A stretch of DNA of 64,000 bases from UBA11346 sp038060575 (GTDB lineage Bacteria > Planctomycetota > UBA11346). The stretch is from contig CAZZAM010000003.1 in assembly GCA_964652775.1 (NCBI GenBank), positions 124,001-188,000 on the forward strand, read 5' to 3'. The first letter of the stretch is position 1. Each line of letters opens with the position of its first letter. Shown here in pieces: positions 8,523 through 17,959 of the stretch. Made by a program: the position numbers and the translations under genes. A model generated the notes under the pieces. It saw nothing but the letters and a program-made list of their open reading frames with translations. It did no database searches and was not told the origin of the DNA.

Positions 8523-9964
8523 GGTTGTCCGGTTACGGTTTTAATCTCTTTGCCCATCAATAGGGCCATGGCCGCAAGCATAGCGCCATTGGCCTTAGCT
8601 CCATCAGCGCCGTTGGCAGAACCAAGTCGGAGATATTTACTGCGCGCTATTCCTGGATAGGCGGCGTCCAACGTAATCCAATGACCATCAATCCAGGCCG
8701 AGACCCAAGCGTGTCCACACCAAGCAGGTTTATCGACTACGAACACATGCACAACGCCGACATCTACACGTGCGGGGATTCCAGCGATTCGCAACGCGGC
8801 ACACAAGAGGTTGGCATGCTCAGTGCAATCGCCCTTTTTATTGCGAAATGTTTCCAGCGCACTGCCATCAGCAACCGTGAGGTCACGGACAGTGATGTGA
8901 CTACGCACAGCCAAACGCAACGACTCAGCTATATCGGCACCGTCAGTGCGGCCAGCGACAATTCCCTCGACCCATGAGCGCACAACGGGGTCATCGGTTT
9001 CAAGTTGTGCCTCTTTGGCAAGAAACGGCTTGGGATCAACCAATGGCGAAGGAACGGCATCACTCCGTACCGTAACAACATCACCCTCGACGGACTGAAA
9101 TTCGTCGGCGACTACCTTCGTGCCAGGCGGCAATTGGTAACGTTCAACAGCGCCACCGCGTGGTGGCGTGCCAGTAGAACCGACCATGGAACTCTGATCA
9201 ATCTCACCACCCAACAAAGCTACCGGTCCAGGCGAACGTTTCAGTTCGACCTTGAAGGGACCAAGATCCAATGCCATGCGTACGAGTTCACCTCGTGGAG
9301 TCACGATCGATGTCATTGGAATGGGAACAATGTCGCTAATCATACTAAAGACCAAATTCCCGTCTCCATCGGTAGTCAAATACGTCGCTGTGGTTCTGAC
9401 CAACGTTACACGGTGACCGACGATCTCGATACTCGTAAAAACAACCGGCTTGGGTGAAGCAGTACGGGACTTGGCAAATGTCTCAGCCAAACGCTCCTGC
9501 TGAATGACCGGTCCCAGCACCTCGGTACCTTCGGCCAGCAGAAGTTCCTGCTTTTCGATTCGACCCAAGCGAACCACTTCCGCTGTTAACTTCGTACCAT
9601 CTAACTGACCAACCGCAGCGCTGATGACGCCATTCTCATCCTTCTCGATGCGGAATTTCGTCACCCGACCGTTGCCATCCTCCGATAATTCCTGACGCTC
9701 ACGCGATTCGATGCGAAATGTCTTTTCGCCAAATTTCCGCTTGATCACCAGAGCCATTTCCATCGTGGTTGATCGTCCGCCACCATCAATAGGCGACGAT
9801 ACAAGATGCATCGTTGCCATCGGCTGCGCTTGCGCATCAGGCTGGGTTCGGATTTCAGCGAGAAACCACTGATCGACCGTACGCGGCACATCGACTGCCC
9901 ATGCCGGTGCGAACAATAACAAGGCGAAGCCACAGCGCACGAACCAGATCGGGTGTATGAGCAT
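8519..9964 (-). CDS. Exported transglutaminase-like protein
   Basis: A 481-residue protein with an N-terminal signal peptide (hydrophobic FALLLFAPAWA, cleavage likely after AWA) and a C-terminal transglutaminase-like core. The catalytic triad is visible: Cys in KKGDCTEHANLLCAAL (~residue 375), His in CGHAWVSAWIDGHW and Asp in ITLDAAYPG. The N-terminal ~320 residues form a beta-rich region without a recognised family. The likely role is a periplasmic or surface cysteine protease or cross-linking enzyme; the domain alone cannot decide. The adjacent nitroreductase gene overlaps its stop. Confidence 0.85.
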   Translation of the reverse strand: MLIHPIWFVRCGFALLLFAPAWAVDVPRTVDQWFLAEIRTQPDAQAQPMATMHLVSSPIDGGGRSTTMEMALVIKRKFGEKTFRIESRERQELSEDGNGRVTKFRIEKDENGVISAAVGQLDGTKLTAEVVRLGRIEKQELLLAEGTEVLGPVIQQERLAETFAKSRTASPKPVVFTSIEIVGHRVTLVRTTATYLTTDGDGNLVFSMISDIVPIPMTSIVTPRGELVRMALDLGPFKVELKRSPGPVALLGGEIDQSSMVGSTGTPPRGGAVERYQLPPGTKVVADEFQSVEGDVVTVRSDAVPSPLVDPKPFLAKEAQLETDDPVVRSWVEGIVAGRTDGADIAESLRLAVRSHITVRDLTVADGSALETFRNKKGDCTEHANLLCAALRIAGIPARVDVGVVHVFVVDKPAWCGHAWVSAWIDGHWITLDAAYPGIARSKYLRLGSANGADGAKANGAMLAAMALLMGKEIKTVTGQP

Positions 9965-10026
9965 GAGCAGGAGCTTATAGAGTACTTATGGAATCCCAGT
10001 CGCGACTCGGCCCAGGACGCTCCGGA

Positions 10027-11304
10027 TCACTGCTTGAGCCGAATCACCAAGAAAAGTGGAATCAACATGCCCAGCGCAGCAATCCAGTACGGGGCCGATG
10101 GGGCAATGAGGTAGTAGGCTACGCCAGCTAACAACGGACCCAACGCACGACCAAGCGATCCAGCTGATCGGAACGTTCCCATGGCAAAACCCTGACGATC
10201 AGCAGGAGCGGCAAGGCTCACCAGCGTCGACAGTCCAGGGAATACGAGCCCAATCCCGATCGACTGCACTGTCATACCACCCCACAGGAGCGCGTGAGAC
10301 GGATAATAATCGACCAATGCCACCATCGCCAAGCCAATGCTCTGGGCAGCAAAACCATAAGCCGTTAGTCGGGCTACGCCCCAAACCTGGCCATACTTTC
10401 GGAAAACAAGTCCCTGCATCGCTGCCGACACCACGCCGGTCCAGGCAAACAGAAAACCGAGAACACTAGCCGGCATACCCAATTGCTGCGCGGCTATGAA
10501 GCCCAACGTCGCTTCCATACCGGCAAAGAAAAATGTATAGAGACATCCTGCGAAATTGATGGTGTGTACCTGAACCGGCAGATCATTTCGGAAGATACGA
10601 AACGGATTAGCGGTACGGCCACCATCGACCGTCACCATACGCCGCTCCACCGGCAGCGTTTCAGCGAATGACTTCCATACCCATACCAGATTGACTACCG
10701 CCAATCCAAACGCGATGGTCGCTGGAACCGAAAACGGATTGAGTCCGCCCTCCTGGGTCGGGTAGTACACATTGGAAAACAACGAACCCAAAATGGGGCC
10801 AACGATAAAGCCCAATCCAAATGCCATGCCCACTGCGGCCATGCCTTTGGAGCGATTCTCAGGCGTCGAAATGTCGGCAACTGCGGCATTGGCCACTGCG
10901 GTATTGCCACTCATCGCACCGGACAAAACGCGCGACAATAAAAGCAGGGTGAAATTCCCAGCAAAAACCCAGAGAAGGTTGGATAACACACTTCCCAACA
11001 GAGAAATCAGCAGAATCGGACGTCGCCCAAAACGGTCGGAAAGTCGGCCCCAGGTTGGTGCAACCAGAAATTGCAGGCCGGCATACACCGCGCCGATGAG
11101 TCCACCAAATAGAGCCGCACGCTGATTGGGGTCACTGACCGGAATCAAACGCTGCGCTTGTTCCATCGACCAGGCGAGTAGCCCATTATCGTGGGCCCCA
11201 TACCACGTCAGCATCGACGGAAATAGCGGAAAGAGGATGCTGAAGCCTATCAGGTCAGCAAACAAAACTAAAAAGATGCTGCCTAATCCGGTTTGACGTT
11301 TCAT
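10027..11304 (-). CDS. Major facilitator superfamily transporter (TetA/DHA1-like)
   Basis: A 425-residue, 12-span transporter. The N-terminus reads FLVLFADLIGFSILFPLFP, typical of TetA-like drug/H+ antiporters, and the loop 2-3 motif A is seen as GRLSDRFGRRPILLIS. A C-half GFAMGTFRSAGSLGRALGPL resembles motif C/G of the DHA1 group. It probably exports a small molecule, but the substrate is not readable. It sits 38 bases downstream of coxC in the same direction and could be the last gene of that unit, though a functional link to respiration is not evident. Confidence 0.88.
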   Translation of the reverse strand: MKRQTGLGSIFLVLFADLIGFSILFPLFPSMLTWYGAHDNGLLAWSMEQAQRLIPVSDPNQRAALFGGLIGAVYAGLQFLVAPTWGRLSDRFGRRPILLISLLGSVLSNLLWVFAGNFTLLLLSRVLSGAMSGNTAVANAAVADISTPENRSKGMAAVGMAFGLGFIVGPILGSLFSNVYYPTQEGGLNPFSVPATIAFGLAVVNLVWVWKSFAETLPVERRMVTVDGGRTANPFRIFRNDLPVQVHTINFAGCLYTFFFAGMEATLGFIAAQQLGMPASVLGFLFAWTGVVSAAMQGLVFRKYGQVWGVARLTAYGFAAQSIGLAMVALVDYYPSHALLWGGMTVQSIGIGLVFPGLSTLVSLAAPADRQGFAMGTFRSAGSLGRALGPLLAGVAYYLIAPSAPYWIAALGMLIPLFLVIRLKQ

Positions 11305-11342
11305 ATCCAGTTAACCTAAACACAGCGATTCAAGATATCCGA

Positions 11343-12215
11343 TCACGAAAACACGTAGATCGTAATAAAGAGCAGAACCCAGACGATATCAACGAAGTGC
11401 CAATACCAGCTTGCTGCCACAAGTGCAAAGCTGCGTTTGCCACGGAATGCGCCAGTCTCCAGACGCAATAGCACCATGCACAGCATGACGAGGCCAATCG
11501 CGACATGCAGACCATGGAATCCGGTGCCGGTATAGAAACAAGCAGCGAATGCCGATTCCCCACCTTTTTCTATATTGAGTGGATAGTAGCCCCGTTGAAT
11601 CAGTTCACCCCACTCAAGACCTTGGAATCCGAGAAAAACAACCCCAAGTATAATAGTGGCGACCAGAAGTAGGCGACCGAGGCCGGGCTTGCCATGTTCG
11701 ATGGCATGGTGCGCAAATTCGCAGGTGATCGACGACGATAGAAGCAGGAACGTCGCCATGGCAACCATCGGTCCGCCAAAGTGGAAGCCTTCAATATGCG
11801 GTGGGCCAAATGAAGGATCGTAATAATTACGGTGGAAAACATAGGCAAAGACTGCACCAAAGGCCATGAACTCACCGACCAGGAACAGCAAGATGAACAT
11901 CTGCAAATCCCCCTGCTGCGCGGTCAAATTATGGGATATCTTCTTTTCACTGATGATCTGATGGCACCAGAACATCAGGCCGACAAGGAATATGGCGAAT
12001 CCCAACAGCAAGAGGATCAGGCCAACTCCTGGATGGGACAGTATCGGCCACGTTTTCAGTCCGCCGAGCATTGAAACGATGCCAAACGGCAAACAGAACA
12101 AACCGATCGTCACGACGAGCGGCCAGATACTCGGTGGCGGGACGTGGCTCATCGGATCGCTATGACCGTGACCTGATGAACTTGGTGTTGACTCGGGATG
12201 GGCGTTGTCGCTCAT
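11343..12215 (-). CDS. coxC: Cytochrome c oxidase subunit III
   Basis: A 290-residue membrane protein with a His/Ser-rich hydrophilic N-terminus then seven or so hydrophobic spans. The family signature GTGFHGLHVAIGLVML and the final SWYWHFVDIVWVLLFITIYV (WHFVDxVW) are unmistakable for subunit III. It supports proton uptake and stability of the oxidase core. Its ATG overlaps the stop of the 58-residue membrane peptide gene by ATGA. Last oxidase gene of the actA-coxC unit. Confidence 0.95.
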   Translation of the reverse strand: MSDNAHPESTPSSSGHGHSDPMSHVPPPSIWPLVVTIGLFCLPFGIVSMLGGLKTWPILSHPGVGLILLLLGFAIFLVGLMFWCHQIISEKKISHNLTAQQGDLQMFILLFLVGEFMAFGAVFAYVFHRNYYDPSFGPPHIEGFHFGGPMVAMATFLLLSSSITCEFAHHAIEHGKPGLGRLLLVATIILGVVFLGFQGLEWGELIQRGYYPLNIEKGGESAFAACFYTGTGFHGLHVAIGLVMLCMVLLRLETGAFRGKRSFALVAASWYWHFVDIVWVLLFITIYVFS

Positions 12216-12388
12216 GGTGATGTACTCGTGGACCGCTGCTGCTCAATCCGACGCCACTCTTTAGGGTCTATCGGCAAGCCGTTGCGGGTGAACATGATGA
12301 TGAAGAAGATAATTAATGCGACAACCACTAAGCCAAGCACAAGACCAAGCTTATTGGGATTCATACGGCGATCGGCATCTTCACTCAT
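12212..12388 (-). CDS. 58-residue single-span membrane protein, candidate small oxidase subunit
   Basis: A small open frame between ctaG and coxC: MSEDADRRMNPNKLGLVLG, then one hydrophobic span (residues ~14-33, rich in V, I, L, F) and a basic cytoplasmic-type tail FTRNGLPIDPKEWRRIE. Both ends overlap neighbours in the ATGA style (stop of ctaG/own start; own stop/start of coxC), as for real genes in this operon. Small one-span subunits (CcoQ- or subunit IV-like) are common in haem-copper oxidases, so a structural or assembly role is likely; I recognise no exact family. Confidence 0.82.
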   Translation of the reverse strand: MSEDADRRMNPNKLGLVLGLVVVALIIFFIIMFTRNGLPIDPKEWRRIEQQRSTSTSP

Positions 12389-13062
12389 GGTGTACCTGGC
12401 TTCTGTTGCCGTTCAGTCGCGCGAAGCCGCTCAATCTCAGCTTCCGACATGACGCGAAAATTCGGTGAGACGACCCCTCCGGCCGCTTCAACCTGACGCT
12501 GTATGCGGATTTGTTCCGCTGAACGCGAGGCCGCCGCATCAATAGTGAATAGGTTATAGCAAATAGACACATTGGCCGTCCGTGGATCCAACTCAGGAGA
12601 GAAGGCAAATACAACCGGGAATTCCTTGCGCTCTCCCGGCTGCACGACTTGGTCGTTAAAACAGAAACACACCCGCATGCCAAAGTGCGGAGTAGCTGAA
12701 TTCGGGCTCACCAGATGAATTGGTCGGATATGCAGTGTCTGCGTCGATGTGTTGTGCAAATAGTACGTATTGGTCCCCTCGCGACCAACCTCTACCTGAA
12801 TCATTGGTTCCTTGGCACCAAACTCGACCGGCAATTTGTCAAACACCTTGGCCTCAAAAAAAACATCCACAAATCGCCCAGTCGAACTCGGGGTTGCCGC
12901 AGAAACTTCGGGGTTATTAGGACGTAGCGCAGTTCCGGTTATCGCACACCACAAGGAGTAGATCCTTGGCATCCCCACCATGGCCAACAAGCCCATCAAT
13001 AACGGAACTGCCACGACCAGCAGGACAAGGCGACAACGTGTTGATTGGACCACGGCGGTCAT
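12385..13062 (-). CDS. ctaG: Cytochrome c oxidase copper-B assembly protein Cox11/CtaG
   Basis: A 225-residue periplasm-facing, N-terminally anchored protein (span at ~11-30) that delivers copper to the CuB site of subunit I. The copper-binding CFCF motif is present in MRVCFCFNDQVVQPGE, followed by PVVFAFSPELD, matching Cox11. The ATG at 13062 is chosen because it overlaps the ctaB stop by ATGA; an upstream in-frame start would add about 52 residues antisense-like to ctaB. The position between ctaB and the small subunit fits oxidase assembly. Confidence 0.92.
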   Translation of the reverse strand: MTAVVQSTRCRLVLLVVAVPLLMGLLAMVGMPRIYSLWCAITGTALRPNNPEVSAATPSSTGRFVDVFFEAKVFDKLPVEFGAKEPMIQVEVGREGTNTYYLHNTSTQTLHIRPIHLVSPNSATPHFGMRVCFCFNDQVVQPGERKEFPVVFAFSPELDPRTANVSICYNLFTIDAAASRSAEQIRIQRQVEAAGGVVSPNFRVMSEAEIERLRATERQQKPGTP

Positions 13063-13994
13063 CGTGCGCTTCCAAAGGCGAAGGCATCGACAATCAGTGC
13101 AAGAAACAACAGAGCCAGATGGAGAATGGTGAAGCGAAACAGCGGCATCGTTGGCGGCACCGGGCGACGGCGATGAATCCGGACGCACCAACCGAGGAAA
13201 ACACCGCCGAGAGCGCACGCCAAAGCCAGATATATCCAGCTATGACTAAACGCCGGTAGCAGTGGTAAGGCAATTGTAAATACGACGAGAATGACTCCGT
13301 AAATCAATATTTGCAACGTCGTCGCGTCGATCCCCTTCACCACCGGTAGCATGGGGATTCCAGCTCGGGCATAATCATCCTTAAGTCGAATAGCGAGCGC
13401 CCATACGTGCGGTGGCGTCCACAGGAAGATAAGCATAAATAAAGCCCACGCTGGAAGCGGTAATGCATTATCAACCGCTGCCCACGCGATCATCGGACCC
13501 ATAGCACCCGGGACGCCACCAACCACTGTTGCGATCCAATAGCGTGGCTTCAACCACAGCGTGTAGATAAAGGCGTAATAAACGACGGTGACTACTGAAC
13601 AGATGACCGCAAGCCAACTATGATAGACCGTTAATTCTATGCCTATGGCGAGTGCCAGCATGGCAACGGAGAATGAGACCGCCGTGATAACACCGAGACG
13701 ACCGGCGGGTAATGGACGACGATGCCGCGTCCGCGACATCGAGGCATCTTTCTCGCGCTCAAACAGTTGATTCAATGCATTGGCCGAGGCACCGGTCGCA
13801 AACAGAGCGATGATGAGCGGCCACAACATAGTCCAATTCCGGGCATACTCCCCGTGAACCGCAACTGCCGCATAACCCGTAAAAACAGCGACCAATGTAA
13901 TGCGGAACTTCGCCAAACGCAGAAGGTCGCCGAGAAAAGATCCCAAGGATTCAACTCGTGAGCCTGGAATCGGGGCAACAGCGATTTCATTCAT
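13059..13994 (-). CDS. ctaB: Protohaem IX farnesyltransferase (haem O synthase)
   Basis: A 311-residue UbiA-family prenyltransferase that adds a farnesyl group to haem B, giving haem O for CtaA. The acidic prenyl-diphosphate motif lies in NALNQLFEREKDASMSRTRH followed by RRPLPAGR, the classic CtaB/CyoE signature; LWTPPHVWALAIRLKDDY and GIPMLPVVKG are further conserved blocks. Eight or nine spans. It overlaps ctaA upstream (13991-13994) and ctaG downstream by four bases each. Confidence 0.96.
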   Translation of the reverse strand: MNEIAVAPIPGSRVESLGSFLGDLLRLAKFRITLVAVFTGYAAVAVHGEYARNWTMLWPLIIALFATGASANALNQLFEREKDASMSRTRHRRPLPAGRLGVITAVSFSVAMLALAIGIELTVYHSWLAVICSVVTVVYYAFIYTLWLKPRYWIATVVGGVPGAMGPMIAWAAVDNALPLPAWALFMLIFLWTPPHVWALAIRLKDDYARAGIPMLPVVKGIDATTLQILIYGVILVVFTIALPLLPAFSHSWIYLALACALGGVFLGWCVRIHRRRPVPPTMPLFRFTILHLALLFLALIVDAFAFGSAR

Positions 13995-15130
13995 GATGCT
14001 GCTCCCGCCGGAACAATCTTTGTCACACCACTATCCAACCGCACATCGCGCCAGGCGAGTACCAAAACCAAGAACAATACATGACCGAGGAATAAATGTG
14101 CTAATGGAACAACGATCTCACGACCCGGCAACACTGCCGAGGCGATACCGAGAATCGCCTGCATGGCAATAAAACTTGCAGCAACACTTAAGGCGAGGCG
14201 CGTACGTTCGGCAATCGTTCGGCGATATGCCAGAATAAGTGCTGTCACCACCAACCCCGCGGCGACCACGGCCATCACTCGATGGGCAATGTGGTGCAGT
14301 GTGGCATTATCGAGAATGTTTGTCGCCACACCTGCCCATGACCACCACAAGGGACCTCCATCAAGACCAAGAACCCCAGCACTAGGAGCCTGGTGCCGAC
14401 TTGCAGCAAGCATGCCGCCTAACATCAACTCACACCAAGCGGCAGTCATTCCAGCTCCGACCAGCCACACCATAACCCGATCACTGGTCCGCGATTTTTG
14501 TCGCAAAACATCATCATCAAGGAGACGTAGGATGGCAATCAGAACACAACCCAAGATTAGAGCTGCGTTTCCTTGGTGAAGGAACAGCCACCGCGTTGAA
14601 GTTCCCTGATCAATCAACGCCGCGCCGAGAACAGCTTGCACTACAATAAGCACGACTGCTACGAATATCGGCATCCCTACTAGTTGGCGAAGACGTCGAG
14701 TCATAAGGGCGGTACCCAGACATGCCAACGCCAGCACACCAACGCCGGCAGCAAATAGACGGTGCAACCACTCAGTCAAAAAAATACCACGAAATTCTTC
14801 CGCGCTTCGCGGTTGGCGACCCAACGATGTCGCGGGAATTTCACCAGCCTGAACCTTTGCAAATAATATCGTCTGATGTCCAGACCACGTCGCAAATGCC
14901 GCAGCCCAGCCGGCTTCATCCATCGGCGGCAACAAGGTCTGACGACCTTGATCAAGTTCGATCAGCGGCCAATTGGGGATCGCCACGCCAGCCCCAGACA
15001 ATCTCACCCATCCACCAGCAACATTGAGACAAAACAGCGTGACCAACAGCACGCCAAGCCACGCCGCCAATCCAGCCCGCGGAGCGGAACCCGCCGCCGG
15101 AATCATGGTCGGTGGAACAGCGGCATCCAT
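13991..15130 (-). CDS. ctaA: Haem A synthase (CtaA/COX15)
   Basis: A 379-residue membrane enzyme that oxidises the C8 methyl of haem O to give haem A. Two haem-ligand regions are visible in each half: FLTEWLHRLFAAGVGV and FLHQGNAALILG, then LHHIAHRVMAVVAAG and PLAHLFLGHVLFL. The early WVRLSGAGVAIPNWPLIE is the usual first-span motif. The start at 15130 lies 7 bases after the coxA stop; an upstream start would run antisense into coxA. It is placed directly after the structural genes it serves. Confidence 0.94.
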   Translation of the reverse strand: MDAAVPPTMIPAAGSAPRAGLAAWLGVLLVTLFCLNVAGGWVRLSGAGVAIPNWPLIELDQGRQTLLPPMDEAGWAAAFATWSGHQTILFAKVQAGEIPATSLGRQPRSAEEFRGIFLTEWLHRLFAAGVGVLALACLGTALMTRRLRQLVGMPIFVAVVLIVVQAVLGAALIDQGTSTRWLFLHQGNAALILGCVLIAILRLLDDDVLRQKSRTSDRVMVWLVGAGMTAAWCELMLGGMLAASRHQAPSAGVLGLDGGPLWWSWAGVATNILDNATLHHIAHRVMAVVAAGLVVTALILAYRRTIAERTRLALSVAASFIAMQAILGIASAVLPGREIVVPLAHLFLGHVLFLVLVLAWRDVRLDSGVTKIVPAGAAS

Positions 15131-15137
15131 GACAACG

Positions 15138-16850
15138 TCAGTGCTTCTCGCCGGGAGACTGCTTATGGGATTCCATCTGCTCAACCACGGGAATAGGTGG
15201 AGACTCGACGAAGTTATATTCAGGCGGTGGGCACGTAGTCGCCCATTCAAGTGAGTGCTGAATGTGGTTGATATGCCAAGGATCGTTCTCGGTCACCTTG
15301 GGTCGACCATAGGAGCGAATGAGATCGACGACAAACCACAACGCCGAAATCATAGTCAGAATATAGCCAAGCGTTGTGATGTCGTTCAAGCGCTTGAAGT
15401 CCTGGAAATACACCGGAACGCGCCGAGCCATACCCCACGCGCCGACGACATGCATAGTCATAAATGCCAGCAAGATCCCAATGACCATCAACCAGAAGAT
15501 CCACTTGCCCTGTTTCTCACACAACATGTGACCGGTCATCTTCGGCCACCAGAAGTAGGTCATCGCAAAGAGCAACATCACCGAACCGCCAACCATCACC
15601 ATATGGAAGTGGCCGACGACAAAGTACGAATCATGCAGTGAGATATCGAGATTCACGTTAGCGAGCAGCAGTCCACCAAATCCACCGATAACAAATAAAC
15701 TGATAAATCCTGTTGCATACATCATGGACACGGTGAAACGGATGGTTCCTCCCCACATCGTCGCCAACCAGCTAAACACCTTGATGCCGGTCGGCACGGC
15801 AATAACCAACGATGCATACATGAAGAACGCTTGCAGCCAGGTCGGCATGCCAACGGTGAACATGTGGTGGGCCCAAACCAAAAATCCGATGAAGCTGATG
15901 ACGCCGATCGCCCACACCATGCCCATGTAACCAAAGACTCGCTTGTGACTGAACGCTGCGATAACGTGACTGATCGCACCAAAACCAGGCAGGATCATGA
16001 TGTAGACAGCAGGGTGACTATAGAACCAGAATACGTGCTGGTAGAGGACTGGATCGCCACCTTGCGATGCAACTGTGAAAGTAGTCAGGAAATTGCGGTC
16101 CATCAGCACCATCGTCACTGCAGCGGCCAACACAGGCGTTGCCACCAGCGATATAATAGACACGAAGAAGATTGCCCACGCGAACAGTGGTAAGCGGCGC
16201 CACGTCATGCCAGGAGCCCGCAATGACACTACGGTGACGATAAAATTAATCGATGCGAGAATAGACGAAACGCCGGCCAAGTGGACGCCCATGATCCACA
16301 TGTCCTGTCCAGCCCCTACCGCACTGGTCGAGAGCGGCGGGTAGGCCGTCCAACCACTGGCAGCTGCACCCCCGGTTACAAAGAAACTTGAAAGCTGCAG
16401 AACAGCTGCCGGGATCAGCATCCAGAAGCCGAGTGCATTCATTTTTGGGAACGCCATGTCGCGCGCACCAATCATCAGCGGCACGATATAGTTGGCAAAA
16501 CCAATAAAGCCCGGAATCAAAACGAAAAAAATCATCATCGACGCATGCATCGTCACCATCTGATTATAGAGATGACGATCGCCAAAGAGGCCGTTTGCGT
16601 CCGAGAACAGACTCACCGTCGTGGTCCCATTCTGCGCCGCGCGCTGCAATGCCTCAACGGTTGCGCCGGGCATCGCTAATTGGACGCGAATCAGGCCAGC
16701 CATCGCCCCACCGATGATGGCAGAGATAATGACAAACCAGAAGTACATCAGGCCGATTTTTTTATGATCAACCGTGGTAAGCCAGTCCATCAAACCCGTA
16801 TAGCGCTTGATTTCCGGCATCGGCTCTGCGCCAGATATTTCCTTAGACAT
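15138..16850 (-). CDS. coxA: Haem-copper oxidase subunit I, A2 type
   Basis: The catalytic subunit (570 residues, ~12 spans) that reduces O2 at haem a3-CuB. Seen: HASMMIFFVLIPGFIG (haem a ligand), FWFYSHPAVYIMILPGFG (~residues 273-290; CuB His and cross-linked Tyr), WAHHMFTVGMP (CuB His pair) and DSYFVVGHFHMVMVGG (haem a3 and haem a His). The YSHPAV sequence replaces the Glu of the common HPEV motif, which is the established signature of A2-family oxidases such as Rhodothermus caa3, where a Tyr serves the D-channel. Fits the linked cytochrome c and ACIII. Confidence 0.97.
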   Translation of the reverse strand: MSKEISGAEPMPEIKRYTGLMDWLTTVDHKKIGLMYFWFVIISAIIGGAMAGLIRVQLAMPGATVEALQRAAQNGTTTVSLFSDANGLFGDRHLYNQMVTMHASMMIFFVLIPGFIGFANYIVPLMIGARDMAFPKMNALGFWMLIPAAVLQLSSFFVTGGAAASGWTAYPPLSTSAVGAGQDMWIMGVHLAGVSSILASINFIVTVVSLRAPGMTWRRLPLFAWAIFFVSIISLVATPVLAAAVTMVLMDRNFLTTFTVASQGGDPVLYQHVFWFYSHPAVYIMILPGFGAISHVIAAFSHKRVFGYMGMVWAIGVISFIGFLVWAHHMFTVGMPTWLQAFFMYASLVIAVPTGIKVFSWLATMWGGTIRFTVSMMYATGFISLFVIGGFGGLLLANVNLDISLHDSYFVVGHFHMVMVGGSVMLLFAMTYFWWPKMTGHMLCEKQGKWIFWLMVIGILLAFMTMHVVGAWGMARRVPVYFQDFKRLNDITTLGYILTMISALWFVVDLIRSYGRPKVTENDPWHINHIQHSLEWATTCPPPEYNFVESPPIPVVEQMESHKQSPGEKH

Positions 16851-16852
16851 CC

Positions 16853-17956
16853 TCAGTTCCCTTCCACGTGCATCGGTACGTTATGACTGGCAAGCACTGC
16901 ATCCACCTGGGCGCAACGTTCTTGCACCACACTCGGCTTGAGTTCGTTCGGCTTACGCGCCAACGACACCGCGTGATTGGCCAGCCAATAGCGCAAGGCG
17001 AATGGCCGCCACGGACTGTCATCCTTCTTGAGATACTCCTCAATTTTCGCATTGAGAACATTGGCATCAACAACTTTACCAGTGATTGCCGTCCAGATTT
17101 TACTACTGTCAGCACGACGACGCTGCAATTCGCGCCAAACGTGAAAATCAGCTTCTTCAAGAACCAAGGCGCTGATAAGCATGATGCCGTGGCCTTGCCC
17201 ACAAAGTTCGGCACACTGACCCTTGAAGAACCCGGTGCGCTCTGGAGTAAACCACGTATGGGTATAACGATGAATAATCACATCTTTTTTTACGCCAAAT
17301 GCCGGAATCCACCAGGCGTGGTTCACGTCATTGGACGTCAAACTCAGGATGACCCGGCGGCCCTTTACGAGCACTAACGGCTCTTGGCTCTGCGCTGCAT
17401 CCAAGCCAATTTCAAACTGGTCTTCACGTCGGGTCGGATACGCCTCGCCCAATGACTGGTATTTGTAATCCCATGCAAACACATGCCCTCGCACCTCAAC
17501 GACCATATCACGACGCTGATCGATGGGCGGCGACTCCATTTTGACCAACAAAGTCCACATGGGAACCGCAACGATGACTAACGCCACACAGGGGATAGCC
17601 GTCCAGATGATCTCCAGCCGATGATTGCCCATAAACGTCGCTGGACTGCGATTGTCATCTCGTTTTTTAAATTTGAAAATAATGTATAAAAGAAGAGCCT
17701 GGGGCAGGATCAGAAACGGCAGAAAAACCAAGGTGTTGAACCATGCATCCTGCTGAACATCACGGGCGACATCACTCGCCGGATGATCGAAAGCTCCGGT
17801 AATCGGATGCAGCACCCGCTTCCCATCAAGGCCATATAGATCCTGATTGAAAAGCGAAACGTAGTGAGCGACCTCTGACACCGCAGGAACCGGCGTGCGC
17901 TCAGCAGCGGATATCCCGACGCAGCAACTGATCAGAACTAGGAGGCGAAGAAGCAT
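16853..17956 (-). CDS. coxB: Cytochrome c oxidase subunit II
   Basis: A 367-residue exported protein with signal peptide (LLRLLVLISCCVGISA), two transmembrane hairpin spans (~residues 70-150) and a periplasmic CuA cupredoxin domain. The CuA ligands appear in VNHAWWIPAFG and GQCAELCGQGHGIM (~245-258). About 100 residues follow the CuA domain, with no CXXCH, so cytochrome c is not fused here; it is encoded by the adjacent upstream gene instead. An in-frame GTG at 17959 directly after the upstream stop is an equally possible start. Confidence 0.95.
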   Translation of the reverse strand: MLLRLLVLISCCVGISAAERTPVPAVSEVAHYVSLFNQDLYGLDGKRVLHPITGAFDHPASDVARDVQQDAWFNTLVFLPFLILPQALLLYIIFKFKKRDDNRSPATFMGNHRLEIIWTAIPCVALVIVAVPMWTLLVKMESPPIDQRRDMVVEVRGHVFAWDYKYQSLGEAYPTRREDQFEIGLDAAQSQEPLVLVKGRRVILSLTSNDVNHAWWIPAFGVKKDVIIHRYTHTWFTPERTGFFKGQCAELCGQGHGIMLISALVLEEADFHVWRELQRRRADSSKIWTAITGKVVDANVLNAKIEEYLKKDDSPWRPFALRYWLANHAVSLARKPNELKPSVVQERCAQVDAVLASHNVPMHVEGN

Positions 17957-17959
17957 CAC

